Program-made: the position numbers and the translations under genes | Shown here: positions 11,237-20,534 of the stretch, piece by piece | Layout of the letters: the number at the start of each line of letters is the position of its first letter | How positions within the stretch are numbered: position 1 is the stretch's first letter | The notes under the pieces: model-generated | Databases searched by the model: none | The model's input: the letters and a program-made list of their open reading frames with translations, nothing else | What the model was told of the DNA's origin: nothing | Source: CAYWMY01 sp046352935 | GTDB taxonomy: Bacteria; Pseudomonadota; Gammaproteobacteria; Steroidobacterales; Steroidobacteraceae | Assembly: GCA_046352935.1 (NCBI GenBank) | Contig: JAXMGR010000006.1 | Location: forward strand, 1 to 64,000 | Direction of reading: 5' to 3' | Length of the DNA stretch: 64,000 bases

Positions 11237-11250
11237 TTGACTTCAATCAA
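11237..11250 (-). promoter_or_regulatory. FNR/DNR-type operator upstream of nirS
   Basis: TTGACTTCAATCAA on the plus strand matches TTGAT-N4-ATCAA with one mismatch (C for T at position 5). It ends 4 bases before the stop codon of the regulator gene and lies about 114 bases before the nirS start. A -41.5 placement would put the nirS -10 near 11209-11214, where the minus strand reads TAGTCT, a weak match. Activation of nirS by the neighbouring Dnr-type protein under nitric oxide and low oxygen is inferred. Confidence 0.75.
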
Positions 11251-11254
11251 TTCG

Positions 11255-11938
11255 CTACTGCCAATGCCGCAGCCGCGCCAGATCGCGGATGTCGATGCAG
11301 CGTCCCTGCACTGCGATCACGCCGGCGTCCACCAGCGATTTCAGGCTGCGCGACAGCGTCTCGGGCTTGATCGCGAGCCGCGAGGCGAGCAGTTGTTTGG
11401 ATTCGCCGAGCGTGACGGTCGCCTGGCCCGCCGCACCGGCCCCCGCCAGGTCCACGAGATGGTTGACCACGCGGTTCGTGGCGTTCTCGAGGGCCAGGTT
11501 CTCGATCTGCCGGATGTGCCCGTGCAGCCGTCGGCTCATGTCGGCGAGCATGCGCAGGCAGACCTCGCTGCTCTCACGCAGGACGGACATGAACTCCGTG
11601 CTCGGCACGGCGGCCACGCAGCTCGCCTCGATGGCGATCGCCGCCACGGGGTACTGCGGCGCTTCCATGAACATCACCGCCTCGGCGAAGCTCTGACCGG
11701 GCACGATCCGGTCGACGACCTTCTCGTCGCCGCCGCGCGACTGCAGGCAGACCTTGATCTGTCCGTCCATCACCACGAAGAAATGCCGTGCCGCGTCGCC
11801 ACGCTGGAACAGAAGCTGCTGCGGCGCGAGCTGGATGAGCTGGGTCACCGCGAGGACCCGATCGCACTGGGAGTCGCCCAGCGCCGAGAACAGGTGATGG
11901 GACCTGAGGTCGTTCAGGCATTCGGTACAGTTCTGCAT
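11255..11938 (-). CDS. dnr: Dnr/NNR-type Crp-Fnr family transcriptional regulator
   Basis: A 227-residue Crp/Fnr-family activator next to nirS. It has an N-terminal cyclic-nucleotide-binding-like beta barrel (about 20-120), a long dimerisation helix (about 120-150) and a winged helix-turn-helix whose recognition helix reads KPETLSRSLKSL. The Glu, Ser and Arg of ExxSR match the FNR type that reads TTGAT half-sites. The N-terminus MQNCTECLNDLRSHHLF resembles Pseudomonas Dnr (SHHLF), a haem-based NO sensor. Cysteines at 4, 7 and 23 are present, so an iron-sulfur cluster as in FNR cannot be excluded. The start at 11938 fits family length though no clear ribosome site precedes it. Targets probably include nirS, the porin-like gene and the TonB receptor. 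Confidence 0.85.
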   Translation of the reverse strand: MQNCTECLNDLRSHHLFSALGDSQCDRVLAVTQLIQLAPQQLLFQRGDAARHFFVVMDGQIKVCLQSRGGDEKVVDRIVPGQSFAEAVMFMEAPQYPVAAIAIEASCVAAVPSTEFMSVLRESSEVCLRMLADMSRRLHGHIRQIENLALENATNRVVNHLVDLAGAGAAGQATVTLGESKQLLASRLAIKPETLSRSLKSLVDAGVIAVQGRCIDIRDLARLRHWQ

Positions 11939-11988
11939 GGTCAAAAAATAGCAGGCTGCGGGAGGTCTGAATATGCCTTTGGTGCCGG

Positions 11989-12336
11989 TTACCGGGGCGC
12001 TGCGCTGTCGGAAGGCCGGTCGGCGTGCGGTATTTCGTACGAGTCGGCCGAGTAACGCGGCCCCTTCATGATGATGACGATCACGCAGCCGATCGCCGTG
12101 ACCACCAGCAGATCGATGAAGTAGAACAGCGCACCCAGCAGGGCGAAATCGGTCCGCCGGATCGCCGCCGCCATCTCCCACGAGGGACCGTCCGCCACGA
12201 GCAGCCGCGACAGCAGGGCGCCGCCCCCCAGCAGCAGCAGCCCCCCGACCAGGATCGAGGGCAGACGCTTCAGCAGCCACCACTCCAGCCCGGGCAAGGC
12301 GCGGTGCACCGGCTCGACCTTCACCAGCCATTTCAC
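11989..12336 (-). CDS. Small two-helix inner-membrane protein upstream of dnr
   Basis: About 115 residues if translated from the GTG at 12336; the frame remains open upstream but that part looks non-coding. Two hydrophobic stretches are visible: LPSILVGGLLLLGGGALLSRLL and FALLGALFYFIDLLVVTAIGCVIVIIM, followed by a hydrophilic tail rich in Asp, Ser and Pro. I do not recognise the family. It lies 50 bases upstream of dnr on the same strand and is probably co-transcribed with it, which suggests a link with nitrite/NO respiration. The coding call rests on membrane character and spacing, and the start is uncertain. Confidence 0.6.
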   Translation of the reverse strand: MKWLVKVEPVHRALPGLEWWLLKRLPSILVGGLLLLGGGALLSRLLVADGPSWEMAAAIRRTDFALLGALFYFIDLLVVTAIGCVIVIIMKGPRYSADSYEIPHADRPSDSAAPR

Positions 12337-12572
12337 GACGGACCACCGCCTGTGTTGACAGACAGACCCATTATCGATCCCGCCGGCAGTGCTGAGAAGG
12401 CCCGCGCCGCAGTGGGCGACCCGTGGCGCGGACCGGGCCCTGTGGCATGATGCGGCGCAGGTTGCACCAGGCGACCCGTTGATGATGCTTCCAGGCGTGG
12501 GGATGGGCCCCGGATGGCGTCCACCATCCGGGGTTCCCCGATCCCGTATCCGGGCGTTTCCGCAGTTCCAGC

Positions 12573-14432
12573 ATGCACCCGCACCGCAGTCGGGGCCGGT
12601 CCGATCCGGGCCTCTCATCCCATGGCATGGGCCGCGGATTCCGCGGCGTGTTCCGCTACAGCCGCCGCGCCGTGGGGCTGGTCTGGACGACCAGCCCGCG
12701 CCTGACCGTCGTGCTGGCGCTGCTGACGCTCGTGGCCGGCGTGCTTCCTGCCGCGATCGCGGGCGTCGGCGCCCTGATCGTGGACGCCGTGGTGACCGCC
12801 GTCGCGGGCGTTCGTGGCAGCCCGCCGCCCGAGGCGTGGCCCGCCCTGGAGTTCGTGGCCGTCGAGGGCGCCCTGGTCGCGGCCCTCGCAGCAGCGCAGC
12901 GCGGCATCTCGTTCTGCCAGTCGTTGCTGCGCGCGCAGCTCGGCCAGCGCGTCAACGTCATGATCCTCGAGAAGGCGCTGACCCTCGAGCTGCGCCACTT
13001 CGAGGACGCTGACTTCTACGACAAGCTCACGCGCGCGCGCCGCGAGGCCTCCAGCCGGCCGCTGTCACTGGTGATCCGCACGTTCGGGCTGGCTCAGAAC
13101 GTCGTCTCACTGCTGAGCTTCGGCACGCTGCTGTCGCAGTTCTCGCCGTGGGCCGTCGCGATCCTGCTGCTCGCCGGGCTGCCCGCATTCCTGGCGGAGG
13201 CCAAGTTCTCGGGCGATGCGTTCCGGCTGTTCCAGTGGCGTTCCCCCGAGACGCGCATGCAGCTCTACCTCGAGCAGGTCATCGCCCGCGACGAGCACGC
13301 CAAGGAGGTCAAGCTGTTCGGGCTGGGCCCGCTGCTCCTGGACCGGTACCGCCAGATCTTCCACAAGCTCTACCGCGAGGACCGCGACCTCACGATCCGC
13401 AGGGACAGCTGGGGACTCGTGCTCGGCCTCGTCGGCACCGCGACCCTGTATGCGGCCTACGCCTGGATCGTGCTGGCCGCCGTAGGCCTGCGAATCACGC
13501 TCGGCCAGATGACCATGTACCTCATGCTCTTCCGGCAGGGGCAGTCCGCCGTGTCGGCCGGCCTGTCCGCCATCGGCGGCATGTACGAGGACAATCTGTA
13601 CCTCTCGACGCTCTACGACTATCTCGGGACGCCAGTCGATCCTCCGCGCGGCACGGCCGACCGAGGCACCGCCCCCGACGACGGCATCCGCTTCGAGCAC
13701 GTCGGCTTCACCTATCCCGGCGCCGACCAGCCGGCGCTCCGGGACATCGACCTGCACGTGCGCCCCGGGGAATCGCTCGCGCTCGTCGGCGAGAACGGCT
13801 CGGGCAAGACCACCCTGATCAAGCTGCTGACCCGGCTCTACCCGCCCACGACGGGCCGCATCCTGCTCGACGGCCTGGACCTGCAGGAATGGGACGAGGC
13901 CGCCCTGCGCCGGCGCATCGGCGTGATCTTCCAGGACTTCGCCCGCTACCAGTTGCTGCTCGGCGAGAACATCGGCGCCGGCGACGTCGAGCACTTCGGC
14001 GACGAAACGCGCTGGCGCGAAGCAGCATCGCAGGGCATGGCACAGGCGATCGTCGAGAGCCTGCCCCACGGCTTCCGGACGCAGCTCGGCAAGTGGTTCA
14101 AGGACGGGCGCGAACTTTCGGGTGGCCAATGGCAGAAGATCGCACTGTCGCGCGCGTTCATGCGGTCCTGCGCCGACGTGCTCGTGCTCGACGAGCCGAC
14201 CGCCGCCATGGACGCCGCGGCCGAGGCGAACGTGTTCGAGCACTTCCGGGCACTCACGCGGGCGCGGATCGCGATCCTGATCTCGCACCGGTTCTCGACC
14301 GTGCGCATGGCGGACCAGATCGTCGTGATCCAGGAGGGGCGCATCGTCGAGCGCGGCAGCCACGACGAACTGATGCGCGCCGACGGTCACTACGCACACC
14401 TGTTCTCGCTGCAGGCCAGGGGCTACCGCTGA
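12573..14432 (+). CDS. ABC transporter, fused membrane and ATPase domains (exporter half)
   Basis: A 619-residue half-transporter. The membrane domain (about residues 35-330) has six hydrophobic segments. The nucleotide-binding domain has Walker A GENGSGKTT, Q-loop IFQDFAR, signature ELSGGQ, Walker B VLVLDEPTAAMD and H-loop ISHRFST, so it should hydrolyse ATP. Such proteins work as dimers exporting lipids, peptides or drugs from the inner membrane; the substrate is not predictable here. The first 18 residues (MHPHRSRGRSD...) look unlike family N-termini and neither ATG 12573 nor ATG 12627 has a good ribosome site, so the shorter 601-residue form is equally plausible. It appears monocistronic, facing the minus-strand DUF885 genes. 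Confidence 0.88.
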   Translation: MHPHRSRGRSDPGLSSHGMGRGFRGVFRYSRRAVGLVWTTSPRLTVVLALLTLVAGVLPAAIAGVGALIVDAVVTAVAGVRGSPPPEAWPALEFVAVEGALVAALAAAQRGISFCQSLLRAQLGQRVNVMILEKALTLELRHFEDADFYDKLTRARREASSRPLSLVIRTFGLAQNVVSLLSFGTLLSQFSPWAVAILLLAGLPAFLAEAKFSGDAFRLFQWRSPETRMQLYLEQVIARDEHAKEVKLFGLGPLLLDRYRQIFHKLYREDRDLTIRRDSWGLVLGLVGTATLYAAYAWIVLAAVGLRITLGQMTMYLMLFRQGQSAVSAGLSAIGGMYEDNLYLSTLYDYLGTPVDPPRGTADRGTAPDDGIRFEHVGFTYPGADQPALRDIDLHVRPGESLALVGENGSGKTTLIKLLTRLYPPTTGRILLDGLDLQEWDEAALRRRIGVIFQDFARYQLLLGENIGAGDVEHFGDETRWREAASQGMAQAIVESLPHGFRTQLGKWFKDGRELSGGQWQKIALSRAFMRSCADVLVLDEPTAAMDAAAEANVFEHFRALTRARIAILISHRFSTVRMADQIVVIQEGRIVERGSHDELMRADGHYAHLFSLQARGYR

Positions 14433-14453
14433 GCACGCGGCAGCCGCCCGCGA

Positions 14454-16286
14454 TCACCGTGCCGCGGCACGGGTGTCGATCCAGGCATCGACTTTCCGCT
14501 CCAGGACGTCGAGCGGCAGCGCACCCTCGTCGAGGAACTGCGTGTGCAGCTCCCGCAGATCGAATCGCTCGCCCAGCCGCCGGGCCGCGCGATCGCGCAG
14601 CTCCAGGAACTCGAGCTGTCCCAGCTTGTATCCCAGCGCCTGCCCGGGGACCGCGATATAGCGTTCGATCTCCGCGACCGCGTCGGCGGTTCCGAGCGCC
14701 GTGCTGGCGAGCAGATAGTCGATGGCCTGCTCGCGTGTCCAGCCGCGCGTGTGCAGCCCCGTGTCGACGACGAGGCGCGCCGCGCGCAGGGCCTCGTCCG
14801 ACAGCGCGCCGAACCGGTCGTACGGATCCGTCTGCAGGCCGAGTTCTGCGCCGAGCGTCTCGGCGTACATGGCCCAGCCCTCGAAGTAGGCCGTGTAGCC
14901 GCCGTGGCGCCGGAAGCGCGGCAGGCTCTCGTCCTCGTTCTGCAGCGAGAGCTGGAAATGATGGCCGGGCAGCGCTTCGTGCAGGAAGGTCGACTGCATG
15001 ACGTAGGTCGGCCGGCTCGGCAGGTCGTAGGTGTTCACGTAGAAGACCCCCGGGCGGCTGCCGTCCGGCGTACCGGACTGGTACTCCGCGCTCGCGGCCG
15101 AACGCTCGCGGAACGGCTCGATCGGGCGCACCTCGAGCCTTGCGCGCGGCGCGATCGCGAACAGTCGCGGCATCTGCGTCTCGACCGTGCGCTGCAGGGA
15201 TCGGTAGCCCTCGAGGAGTTCCTCCGGACTCCGACACTGGAAGCGCGGGTCGCTGCGCAGCGCGTCGAGGAAATCGCGCAGCTCACCCCTGAAACCGACC
15301 TCACGCATGATCCGGACCATGTTCTCGCGGATGCGGGCCACCTCGCCGAGCCCCAGGGCATGGATGGCGTCCGGCGCGAGATCCGTGGTCGTGTACTGCC
15401 GCACTCGCCAGCGGTACCAGTCGCCACCCCCGGGAAGACTCGACAGCCCCACACTCACCCTCGCGCGCGGGAGGTATTCACGCCGCAGGTAGTCCCGCAG
15501 CCGCCGCAGCGCGGGATCGATCTCCGCGCGGATCGCGATCCGGAACGACTCGGCGAGCCGTTCGCGCGCGGCGCCACGGATCGATGCCGGCATGCGCCGG
15601 ACGGGATCGTAGAAGCCGCTCTGCAGCGGATCGGCGGCCACGAGCGCATCGAGTTGGGGCACGACGCGCTCCACGACGACCCGGGGCAGCACGATGCCAC
15701 GCTCCACGCCCTGGCGCAGATTGACCACCGCCTGATCCGCCCAGGCGACGAAATCATGGATGCGCGACAACCAGTTCCGGTAATCCCTCTCGGTTGCGAA
15801 CGGATGCACGCCGGCGCCGCCACCCATCTGCGCGAACTCGTTCACGCGCGACCAGAACTGGTTCAGCGGCAGCAGCTCCTCGGGATACTCGAAGCCCTCG
15901 AGCGCGATGCGCCGGTCGCGCAGGAAGATGTCGAGCGTCAATCGCGCCCGCTCGCCGAGCGCGGCGCGATCGACGAGCAGCGCGCGACCGAGGAACTCTT
16001 CTTCGAGCGACCGCGCGGCGCGCAGGTATCCGGGCGAGATCGTGTTCTCGAGCCGGTCGTCGTAGCGGTGATCGCCCGTGAACGTGGCCAGCGACGGATT
16101 CAGCGCGAGCTGCCGCTCCCAGTAGGCATCGACGAGCCGCATCAGCCCGGCCTCGACCGCCTCACCGGCGCGCGGCGCGTCTGACACCGGCGTCCCGGGT
16201 TGCGGCACGACCGAGGGCCGCACGGGCCCGGCACAGCCGGCGCACAGCGCGAACGCGAGGGTCAGCCACAGCGCCTGCCTTCGCAT
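14454..16286 (-). CDS. DUF885 family metallopeptidase-like protein (second of a tandem pair)
   Basis: A 610-residue exported protein of the DUF885 family. The N-terminus is a signal peptide ending in CAGC; the cysteine may be lipidated although the -3 position is not ideal for a lipobox. The zinc-peptidase-like motif HEALPGHHFQL sits in the second half, followed by GGYTAYFEGWAMYAE, which is typical of the family and supplies a further metal-ligand Glu. Family members are predicted periplasmic or lipoprotein peptidases with poorly known substrates. It is a close paralogue of the gene immediately upstream: DRRIALEGFEYPEELLP here aligns with DRRVALEGYGFPSELLP there, and the two are nine bases apart. 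They are surely one transcription unit. Confidence 0.87.
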   Translation of the reverse strand: MRRQALWLTLAFALCAGCAGPVRPSVVPQPGTPVSDAPRAGEAVEAGLMRLVDAYWERQLALNPSLATFTGDHRYDDRLENTISPGYLRAARSLEEEFLGRALLVDRAALGERARLTLDIFLRDRRIALEGFEYPEELLPLNQFWSRVNEFAQMGGGAGVHPFATERDYRNWLSRIHDFVAWADQAVVNLRQGVERGIVLPRVVVERVVPQLDALVAADPLQSGFYDPVRRMPASIRGAARERLAESFRIAIRAEIDPALRRLRDYLRREYLPRARVSVGLSSLPGGGDWYRWRVRQYTTTDLAPDAIHALGLGEVARIRENMVRIMREVGFRGELRDFLDALRSDPRFQCRSPEELLEGYRSLQRTVETQMPRLFAIAPRARLEVRPIEPFRERSAASAEYQSGTPDGSRPGVFYVNTYDLPSRPTYVMQSTFLHEALPGHHFQLSLQNEDESLPRFRRHGGYTAYFEGWAMYAETLGAELGLQTDPYDRFGALSDEALRAARLVVDTGLHTRGWTREQAIDYLLASTALGTADAVAEIERYIAVPGQALGYKLGQLEFLELRDRAARRLGERFDLRELHTQFLDEGALPLDVLERKVDAWIDTRAAAR

Positions 16287-16295
16287 GCCCGCCGC

Positions 16296-18134
16296 TCACC
16301 GACTGGCCGGCGCCGTGGCCTGCGCATCGATCCAGCGCTGCACCTTCGCATCCAGCACGTCGAGCGGCAGCGGCCCGTCTTTCAGGAATTCCGTGTGCAG
16401 CGCGCGCACGTCGAAACGCTCCCCCAGTCGGCGCTGCGCCCGCGTGCGCAGCGCCGTGAACTCGAGCTGGCCCAGCTTGTAGGTCAGTGCCTGGCCCACG
16501 TAGGCGATGTAGCGCTCGACCTCCGCGACGGCATCGGCAGGGCCGAGAGGCGCATGGGCATTCAGGTATTCGATCGCCTGTTCGCGGGACCAGCCCATGG
16601 CATGGATGCCCGTATCGACCACGAGCCGCGCCGCACGCCAGCTCTCGGCCCCGAGGGCACCGAACCGGCTGTAGGGATCCGTGAACAGGCCGAGCTCTCC
16701 GCCCAGCGTCTCGGCGTAGAGACCCCAGCCCTCCACGTAGGCGGTGTAACCGCCGAAACGGCGGAAGCGCGGAAGGTCGCCCGCCTCCTGCTGCAGGGCG
16801 ATCTGGAAGTGGTGACCGGGCAGCGCTTCGTGCAGGAACGTGGTCTCCTGCATGTAGCTCGGGCGGCTCGCGAGATCGTAGGTGTTCGCATAGAACACGC
16901 CGGGACGGCGGCCGTCCGGCGCGGGCTGTTCGTAGGATGCGTTGGCCGCGGAGCGCTCACGGAACGATTCGACGGCGCGGATCTCGAAATCGGCCCGGGG
17001 TGCGATCGCGAACAGTCGCGGCATCCCGGCGCGGACCCGCTGCTTCAGCGCCCGATAGCCGTTCAGCAGGTCCTCGGCGGTCGTGTAATGGAAGCGCGGA
17101 TCCGTGCGCAGCTTCGCCATGAACGCCTGACGATCACCCTGGAATCCGACCTGCCGGATGATCGCGTCCATCTCCGCGCTGATGCGCTCGACCTCGTCCA
17201 GGCCGATCTGGTGGATCTGCTCGGGCGTCAGGTCCGTGGTCGTACGTGCACGGATCAGGTACTGGTACCAGCGCCGGCCGTCCGGCAGGGCCGAGATGCC
17301 GATGCTGTCGCGGCATTCCGGCAGGTACTCGCGTGCGAGGAAATCGGCCATGCGCCGCAGCGCCGGATTGATGTCCGTGACGATGGTCCTCTCGAACGCG
17401 GCCCTGAGCCGCTCCCGGTCCGCCGCGCCGAAGCCCGCCGGAATGACCTCGACCGGTCCGAAGAAGACGCTCCGCCGCGGATCGGGCGCGATCAGCGCCT
17501 CGATCTGCGGCACCGTGCGTTCGATCAGCACCTTCGGCTGAACGACACCGCGGGCCATGCCCTCGCGCATGCGCCGGATCGCGGTGTCACTCCAGACGAC
17601 GAAGCCCTTCACCCGCAGGAGCCAGTCCTCGTAGTCCTTGACGGTCGCGAAGGGATGGAAGCCCTTGCCCGAGCCCATCTGCGCGAACAGGTGCACCGGG
17701 GAGTAGAACTGGTCGACCGGCAGGAGTTCGGACGGGAACCCGTAGCCTTCGAGCGCCACGCGGCGATCACGCAGGAAGACCTCGTAGGTCAGCAGCGACT
17801 GCCCCGTGAGGCCGGAAGCATCCAATGCGAGGATCCGGTCGAGATACTCACGGTCCAGGTCGCGCGACGCGCGGATGTACTCCTCCGACGAGACGTTCTC
17901 GAAGCGATCGTCGTAGCGGTAGTCGCCGTTGACGGTCGCTGACAGGGGATTCAGCCGGAGATACCGCTCCCAGTACTCGTCGACCAGCGCGTCGAGCCGC
18001 TTCGCCGCGTCAGCCGTCGCCACGGGAGCCGGCGGCAGCGCCGCGGCGACGCGCTCCGGGTGCGGTGCACAGGCGATCAGCAGGACGGGCAGGACAGCCG
18101 TGAGCGCTGCCCGGACCCTGTGGTGGCGCTTCAT
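16296..18134 (-). CDS. DUF885 family metallopeptidase-like lipoprotein (first of a tandem pair)
   Basis: A 612-residue paralogue of the next gene. A signal peptide with a good lipobox (LLIAC) suggests outer-membrane or periplasmic lipoprotein anchoring. Motifs include NGDYRYDDRFENV near residue 50, HEALPGHHFQIALQQ (HExxxGHH metal site) and GGYTAYVEGWGLYAETLGGELG. The similarity runs over the full length, so the pair arose by tandem duplication and has since diverged. Function is inferred from family only: a zinc-dependent peptidase of exported or imported peptides. It is transcribed away from the plus-strand region and is 75 bases from the end of the upstream GGDEF-EAL gene. Confidence 0.87.
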   Translation of the reverse strand: MKRHHRVRAALTAVLPVLLIACAPHPERVAAALPPAPVATADAAKRLDALVDEYWERYLRLNPLSATVNGDYRYDDRFENVSSEEYIRASRDLDREYLDRILALDASGLTGQSLLTYEVFLRDRRVALEGYGFPSELLPVDQFYSPVHLFAQMGSGKGFHPFATVKDYEDWLLRVKGFVVWSDTAIRRMREGMARGVVQPKVLIERTVPQIEALIAPDPRRSVFFGPVEVIPAGFGAADRERLRAAFERTIVTDINPALRRMADFLAREYLPECRDSIGISALPDGRRWYQYLIRARTTTDLTPEQIHQIGLDEVERISAEMDAIIRQVGFQGDRQAFMAKLRTDPRFHYTTAEDLLNGYRALKQRVRAGMPRLFAIAPRADFEIRAVESFRERSAANASYEQPAPDGRRPGVFYANTYDLASRPSYMQETTFLHEALPGHHFQIALQQEAGDLPRFRRFGGYTAYVEGWGLYAETLGGELGLFTDPYSRFGALGAESWRAARLVVDTGIHAMGWSREQAIEYLNAHAPLGPADAVAEVERYIAYVGQALTYKLGQLEFTALRTRAQRRLGERFDVRALHTEFLKDGPLPLDVLDAKVQRWIDAQATAPASR

Positions 18135-18209
18135 GCGGAGACCTCGCGGCGGGTCACCCCAGATTACCAGAGTGCCTGCCGGAGACGGCGGCAGTGGCCT
18201 CGGCCGGGG

Positions 18210-20534
18210 TCAGGCTGCGGCGCGCAGCGGCTCGGGACGCGCGACGGCGTAGCCCTGCAGGAAGTCGATGCCCATCGCCCGCGCGGTCTCGAGGGCGGCG
18301 GAATCCTCGATCTGTTCGGCGACGACGCGGAAATTCAGCGTGCGCGCGAGACGCACCATCGCCGAGACCATGGCCTGGTTCACCGGGTTGTGCGCGAGAT
18401 CGCGCATGTACAGACCATCGATCTTCAGGAAGTCCATCGACAGGTTCCTGAGATTCGCGACGGCACCCAGGTCGTTGCCGAAGTCGTCGAGTGCGAACTT
18501 GCAGCCCATCCCGTGGAGCACGCCGATGAAGCGCCGCGCGTGGTCGATGCTGCCGATGACCGCGGTCTCCGTGACCTCGAAGCAGACCTGAGCGGGATCG
18601 ACGCCCGAGTGGTCGAGGCAGTCCACGACGAATTCCAGGAAGGAGCCGTCCCCGAGCGTCTGGCCCGAGATGTTGATCGCGACGCTGCGCCGTTCGGGCA
18701 ACCGGATCACACCGCCCGTGAGCGCGGCAAGGGTTGTCTGCACGACCCAGCGATCGACGAGCGACATGAGACGGTAACGCTCCGCGGCACGCAGGAATTC
18801 CTGCGGCAGCACCAGTCCGCCCGCGTCGTCCGCGAGCCGGACGAACACCTCGCAGGCGGGGCCGTCGCCGACCGTGCCGGTAGCCGCGACGATGGGCTGG
18901 ACGTGCAGTTCGAAGCGATTGTCCCGCAGCGCCGCCTGCAGGCGCTGCAGCCAGTGGATCTCGCCGCGATGCCGCGCCACGACCTCGTCGCGGGCGGAGT
19001 AGACCTGCACGCGCCCGCCGCTGTGCTGCTTAGCGACGTAGCAGGCGGAATCGGCGGCCGCGATGAGATCCTCGGTGGAGCCGCTCTCGCGGCTCACCTC
19101 GACGAGACCGATGCTGACACCGATCGTGAAGATCTTGTCCTTCCACACGAAGCGGTAGGCCGCCACGCGCCGGCAGACGTCGTCGGCGATCTGCCGGGCC
19201 TTCTCCAGCGGACAGCCCACCAGCAGCAGCCCGAACTCGTCACCGCCGAGCCGCGCCACGGTGTCCGAGTCGCGCACGGCATCCCTGATCAGCGTCGCGA
19301 GTTCCCGCAGCAGGTTGTCGCCGGCCATGTGCCCGCAGCTGTCGTTGACGGCCTTGAAGCGATCGAGGTCCAGGTAACACATGACGTGCGCCTGCTGGCC
19401 GGACTGCGCCGCAGCCAGCAGGTCACCGAGACGCCGCTCGAATTCGCGGCGATTGACGAGGCCGGTCAGCGCGTCGTGGCTCGCCTGATAGGACATCTGC
19501 CGGGCCAGGCCCCGCAGTTCGGTCACGTCGTGCAGCAGCACGACCGCGCCCGTGACCTCGCCGCGTGCGTCGCGCATCGGCGTCGCCGAGACGTCGATGC
19601 TGCACTCCTCGCCGCCCGACGCTGCGACCAGCATCGCGCGGCGCCCCAGCGACACACGTGCGCCGGCCGTGAGCGCCTGGCGGACCGGATCGCCGAGCGG
19701 GCGGCGATCATGCTCGTCGACGAAGGCCGCGAGTTCGAGCAGGGGCTTGCCGAGGGCGGCGGCGGGTGCGACGTGCAGCAGGCCGGCTGCAGCCGCGTTC
19801 ACGTAGTCCACGCGACCGGCGGCATCGGTGGTGAGCAGCCCCTCGCCGATCGATTCCAGGGCCCGACTGGCCTGGGCGACGGTGCTCCCGGCCATCACGG
19901 GTGCCAAGACCCCGGTCCCAGGCGCCCCCGCGGAGGGGATCGCCGCCGTCGCCCGCGGCAGCATCTCGACGAGCGTGCACAGCGTTGCACCATGCCCGTG
20001 AAACGAAATCGGGGCCGTCGTCATCTCGAGCCGGGCGACCTGCCCGTGGGAATCCGGCACCTCGATTTCCAGCCGCTCCGCGGCCGGCTCGCCCGCCTGG
20101 CGCCGGCGGAGCTGCCCGAGCAGCAGTTCACGATAGGCCGGCGACACGAAATCCCCGAGCGAACGACCCTCGATGTCGGTGGCACCCGGCGCGCCGATCA
20201 GCGCGACGAAGGCGGGATTCGCATAGCGAATCCGTTCGTCGTGGACGACGACCGCCTCCGGCAGGGTCCCTAGCACGCTCGCGAGCCAATGATCGGAAGC
20301 CTGCGCGGGCGCAGCGGACATCAGATCCCGGGCGCTGCGGGCGACGCGCCCGGCCAGCGAGGCGGAGTCCGGTTCTTCGAGCACGAGGCTCGTGGTGCCG
20401 GTCTCGGCGGCCCGCTCGAGCGCCTCGGCCACCTCGCGGACACGCCCGAGGGTGCGCCGCTGGAACAGGGCAAACACCGAGACGCCCGCGACCAGCGCCG
20501 CCAGCAGCAGGACCAGAATTTCCAGAACCGACAT
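18210..20534 (-). CDS. Membrane-anchored PAS-PAS-GGDEF-EAL cyclic-di-GMP protein
   Basis: About 774 residues when started at 20534 (MSVLEILVLLLAALVAG, a single N-terminal membrane helix). Then come a PAS domain (LPEAVVVHDERIRYANPAFV), a second PAS domain (IGEGLLTTDAAGRVDYVN), a GGDEF domain with intact LGGDEF active site, and an EAL domain. In the latter the first motif reads EVFVRL in place of EALLR, but the catalytic Glu and later residues are kept: NISG, FEVTET, DDFG, LKID, EQIE and QGY. Both synthesis and hydrolysis of cyclic-di-GMP are therefore possible. PAS domains suggest redox, gas or ligand sensing. The gene is divergent from the methyltransferase gene. Confidence 0.9.
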   Translation of the reverse strand: MSVLEILVLLLAALVAGVSVFALFQRRTLGRVREVAEALERAAETGTTSLVLEEPDSASLAGRVARSARDLMSAAPAQASDHWLASVLGTLPEAVVVHDERIRYANPAFVALIGAPGATDIEGRSLGDFVSPAYRELLLGQLRRRQAGEPAAERLEIEVPDSHGQVARLEMTTAPISFHGHGATLCTLVEMLPRATAAIPSAGAPGTGVLAPVMAGSTVAQASRALESIGEGLLTTDAAGRVDYVNAAAAGLLHVAPAAALGKPLLELAAFVDEHDRRPLGDPVRQALTAGARVSLGRRAMLVAASGGEECSIDVSATPMRDARGEVTGAVVLLHDVTELRGLARQMSYQASHDALTGLVNRREFERRLGDLLAAAQSGQQAHVMCYLDLDRFKAVNDSCGHMAGDNLLRELATLIRDAVRDSDTVARLGGDEFGLLLVGCPLEKARQIADDVCRRVAAYRFVWKDKIFTIGVSIGLVEVSRESGSTEDLIAAADSACYVAKQHSGGRVQVYSARDEVVARHRGEIHWLQRLQAALRDNRFELHVQPIVAATGTVGDGPACEVFVRLADDAGGLVLPQEFLRAAERYRLMSLVDRWVVQTTLAALTGGVIRLPERRSVAINISGQTLGDGSFLEFVVDCLDHSGVDPAQVCFEVTETAVIGSIDHARRFIGVLHGMGCKFALDDFGNDLGAVANLRNLSMDFLKIDGLYMRDLAHNPVNQAMVSAMVRLARTLNFRVVAEQIEDSAALETARAMGIDFLQGYAVARPEPLRAAA

